This document shows positions 39,759 to 41,026 of a stretch of DNA of 41,026 nt, in pieces. The stretch comes from Lawsonibacter sp. (GTDB taxonomy: Bacteria > Bacillota > Clostridia > Oscillospirales > Oscillospiraceae), in assembly GCA_022795855.1 (NCBI GenBank), contig JAAWHL010000016.1:1-41026 (forward strand), given 5' to 3'. Positions within the stretch are counted from its first letter, which is position 1. Each line of letters starts with the position of its first letter. The position numbers and the translations under genes were made by a program. The notes below the pieces were generated by a model. That model was not told the DNA's origin and searched no databases. It saw only the letters and a list, made by a program, of their open reading frames with translations.

Positions 39759-41026
39759 ATGAGCATGAAACAGATCTCCGCACTTCTTCTGGCAGGCGCC
39801 ATGACCTTCTCACTGGCCGCCTGCAACACCAGCACCCCCAACCCCCCGGCGGTCACCAACCCCCCCGCCCCCGCCGTCTCCTCTCCTGCGGACTCCGCCC
39901 CTGAGGAGCCCCAGGGCGACGGCGTGTGGCGTCCCTTCAACGAGAAGGGCGAGACCATCCGCACCGACCGCGACGCCACCGGCCAGAACGGTATGGTGGC
40001 CACTTCCAACGTCTACGCCACCATGGCCGGCCAGACGATCCTGGAGCAGGGCGGCAGCGCCGTGGACGCGGCCATCGCCGTGTGCTACGCCCTGGGCGTG
40101 GCCGAGCCCTTCACCTCCGGCCTGGGCGGCGGCGGATTTATGGTCATCCATACCGCCGACGGAGAGAACAGCTTCATCGACTACCGCGAGGTGGCCTCCT
40201 CCGGGCAGACTGCCGAGACCTGGCTGGACTCCAGCGGCGAGCTGATTCAGAACGCCAACAGGGTGGGCGGCCTGGCCGTGGGCGTCCCCGGCGAGGTGGC
40301 CGGGCTGGAGCTGGCCCTGTCCGAGTTCGGCTCGGGCAAGCTGACCCGCCAGCAGATTATGCAGCCGGCCATCGACCTGGCCAACAACGGCTACGTGGTC
40401 AGCCCCACCATGTACGGCGCCATTTCCGACGAGTATGAGCGGATGATCGGCGAGTACAGCGAGCTGGGCGCCTACTACCTGAAGGACGGCCTGCCCTACG
40501 AGGTAGGCGACACCGTCACCAACCCCGACCTGGCCAAGACCCTGCAGCTGATTGCCGAGGGCGGCGCGGACGCCTTCTACAAGGGCCCCGTGGCCGAGGC
40601 TGTCGCGGCCGCCGTCCAGAAGCACGGCGGCGTGATGACCACCGACGACCTGGCCGCCTACAAGCCGGAGGAGCGGGTGCCCGTCACCGGAACCTACCGG
40701 GGCTATCAGATTATCTCCGCGCCTCCTGCCTCCTCGGGCGGCACCCACATCATCGAGGCGCTGAACGTGCTGGAGAACTACGACATCGGCGCTATGCAGG
40801 TCAACTCCGCCGAGTACATCCACCTGCTTTCTGAGACCTTCAAGGCCTGCTTTGCCGACCGCGCCGCCTACATGGCCGACACCGCCTTTGCCGAGGTGCC
40901 CCTGGCCGGCCTGACCAGCAAGGACTACGCCAAAACCATTTACGAGAAAATCACCGACCAGAGCCAGGACTGGACCGCCGGCAATCCCGCCCAGTATGAG
41001 GGCAACTCCACCACCTCCTTCTCCAT
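39759..41026 (+). CDS. Gamma-glutamyltranspeptidase family lipoprotein (second of pair, cut by window end)
   Basis: The first 422 residues of a second family member, clearly paralogous to the previous one. Lipobox LAAC (Cys22), then a Pro/Ala/Thr linker. Shared blocks include EPFTSGLGGGGFMVIHTADGE, GLAVGVPGEVAGLELAL, GLPYEVGDTVTNPDLAKTL and TYRGYQIISAPPASSGGTH. The window ends within the predicted autocleavage site, which reads STTSFS where its neighbour has DTTHFS: the histidine after the nucleophilic Thr is replaced by Ser. AAAGGA lies upstream; an ATG two codons later is possible. About 100 bases and a hairpin separate it from the first gene, with no promoter seen, so the pair is probably co-transcribed. 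Confidence 0.92.
   Translation, partial: MSMKQISALLLAGAMTFSLAACNTSTPNPPAVTNPPAPAVSSPADSAPEEPQGDGVWRPFNEKGETIRTDRDATGQNGMVATSNVYATMAGQTILEQGGSAVDAAIAVCYALGVAEPFTSGLGGGGFMVIHTADGENSFIDYREVASSGQTAETWLDSSGELIQNANRVGGLAVGVPGEVAGLELALSEFGSGKLTRQQIMQPAIDLANNGYVVSPTMYGAISDEYERMIGEYSELGAYYLKDGLPYEVGDTVTNPDLAKTLQLIAEGGADAFYKGPVAEAVAAAVQKHGGVMTTDDLAAYKPEERVPVTGTYRGYQIISAPPASSGGTHIIEALNVLENYDIGAMQVNSAEYIHLLSETFKACFADRAAYMADTAFAEVPLAGLTSKDYAKTIYEKITDQSQDWTAGNPAQYEGNSTTSFS

Overview
The window is GC-rich, tightly packed bacterial chromosome. The gene content (a tuf end beside glnS, OYE-type flavoenzyme with a 4Fe-4S cluster, TRAP transporter, S-layer-homology protein, RNase Y, PgsB/PgsC) together with strong AGGAGG-type ribosome binding sites and TTGACA/TATAAT-like promoters points to a Gram-positive gut anaerobe of the Clostridia. 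My inference is an Oscillospiraceae member of the Flavonifractor/Lawsonibacter/Dysosmobacter type; genus is not provable from this sequence alone. High GC leaves very long open frames on the non-coding strand, and these were discounted.

Layout. 1-2.4 kb: 3' end of tuf, then glnS. 2.4-5.1 kb (minus): an enoate/dienoyl reductase-like flavoenzyme and a DUF554 membrane protein. 5.2-11.6 kb: a LysR regulator divergent from a metallo-beta-lactamase-fold hydrolase, an HSL-type esterase and a complete TRAP transporter (DctQ, DctM, DctP); the two divergent promoters share one palindromic -35 box. 11.7-15.5 kb (minus): a MATE pump translationally coupled to an AraC-GNAT fusion regulator, an SLH-domain secreted protein and tRNA-Leu(CAG). 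15.8-18.2 kb: a histidine-kinase-like ATPase and gapdh. 18.3-23.3 kb (minus): marR, a heterodimeric ABC exporter and pth, with a palindromic MarR-type operator at the promoter. 23.4-27.5 kb: ridA, then an operon of two alpha/beta-hydrolases, an ATP-grasp protein and a DUF624 protein. 27.5-28.0 kb holds an AT-rich fragment of probably foreign origin. 28.0-31.5 kb: a zinc-ribbon membrane protein, dCMP deaminase and RNase Y with a long leader.

31.7-41.0 kb is the most distinctive part: a poly-gamma-glutamate (PGA) locus made of pgsB, pgsC, a PgsW-type protein, an M14-fold zinc-peptidase lipoprotein, a histidine kinase and a response regulator, most joined by start/stop overlaps, followed by two tandem lipoprotein gamma-glutamyltranspeptidases (the second runs off the window). 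No CapA/PgsA gene is visible. Together these genes could build, trim or anchor, and sense an extracellular gamma-glutamyl polymer. This is a variant of the known Cap/Pgs systems with an integrated signalling pair. The function of the whole is inference from family membership and gene order.
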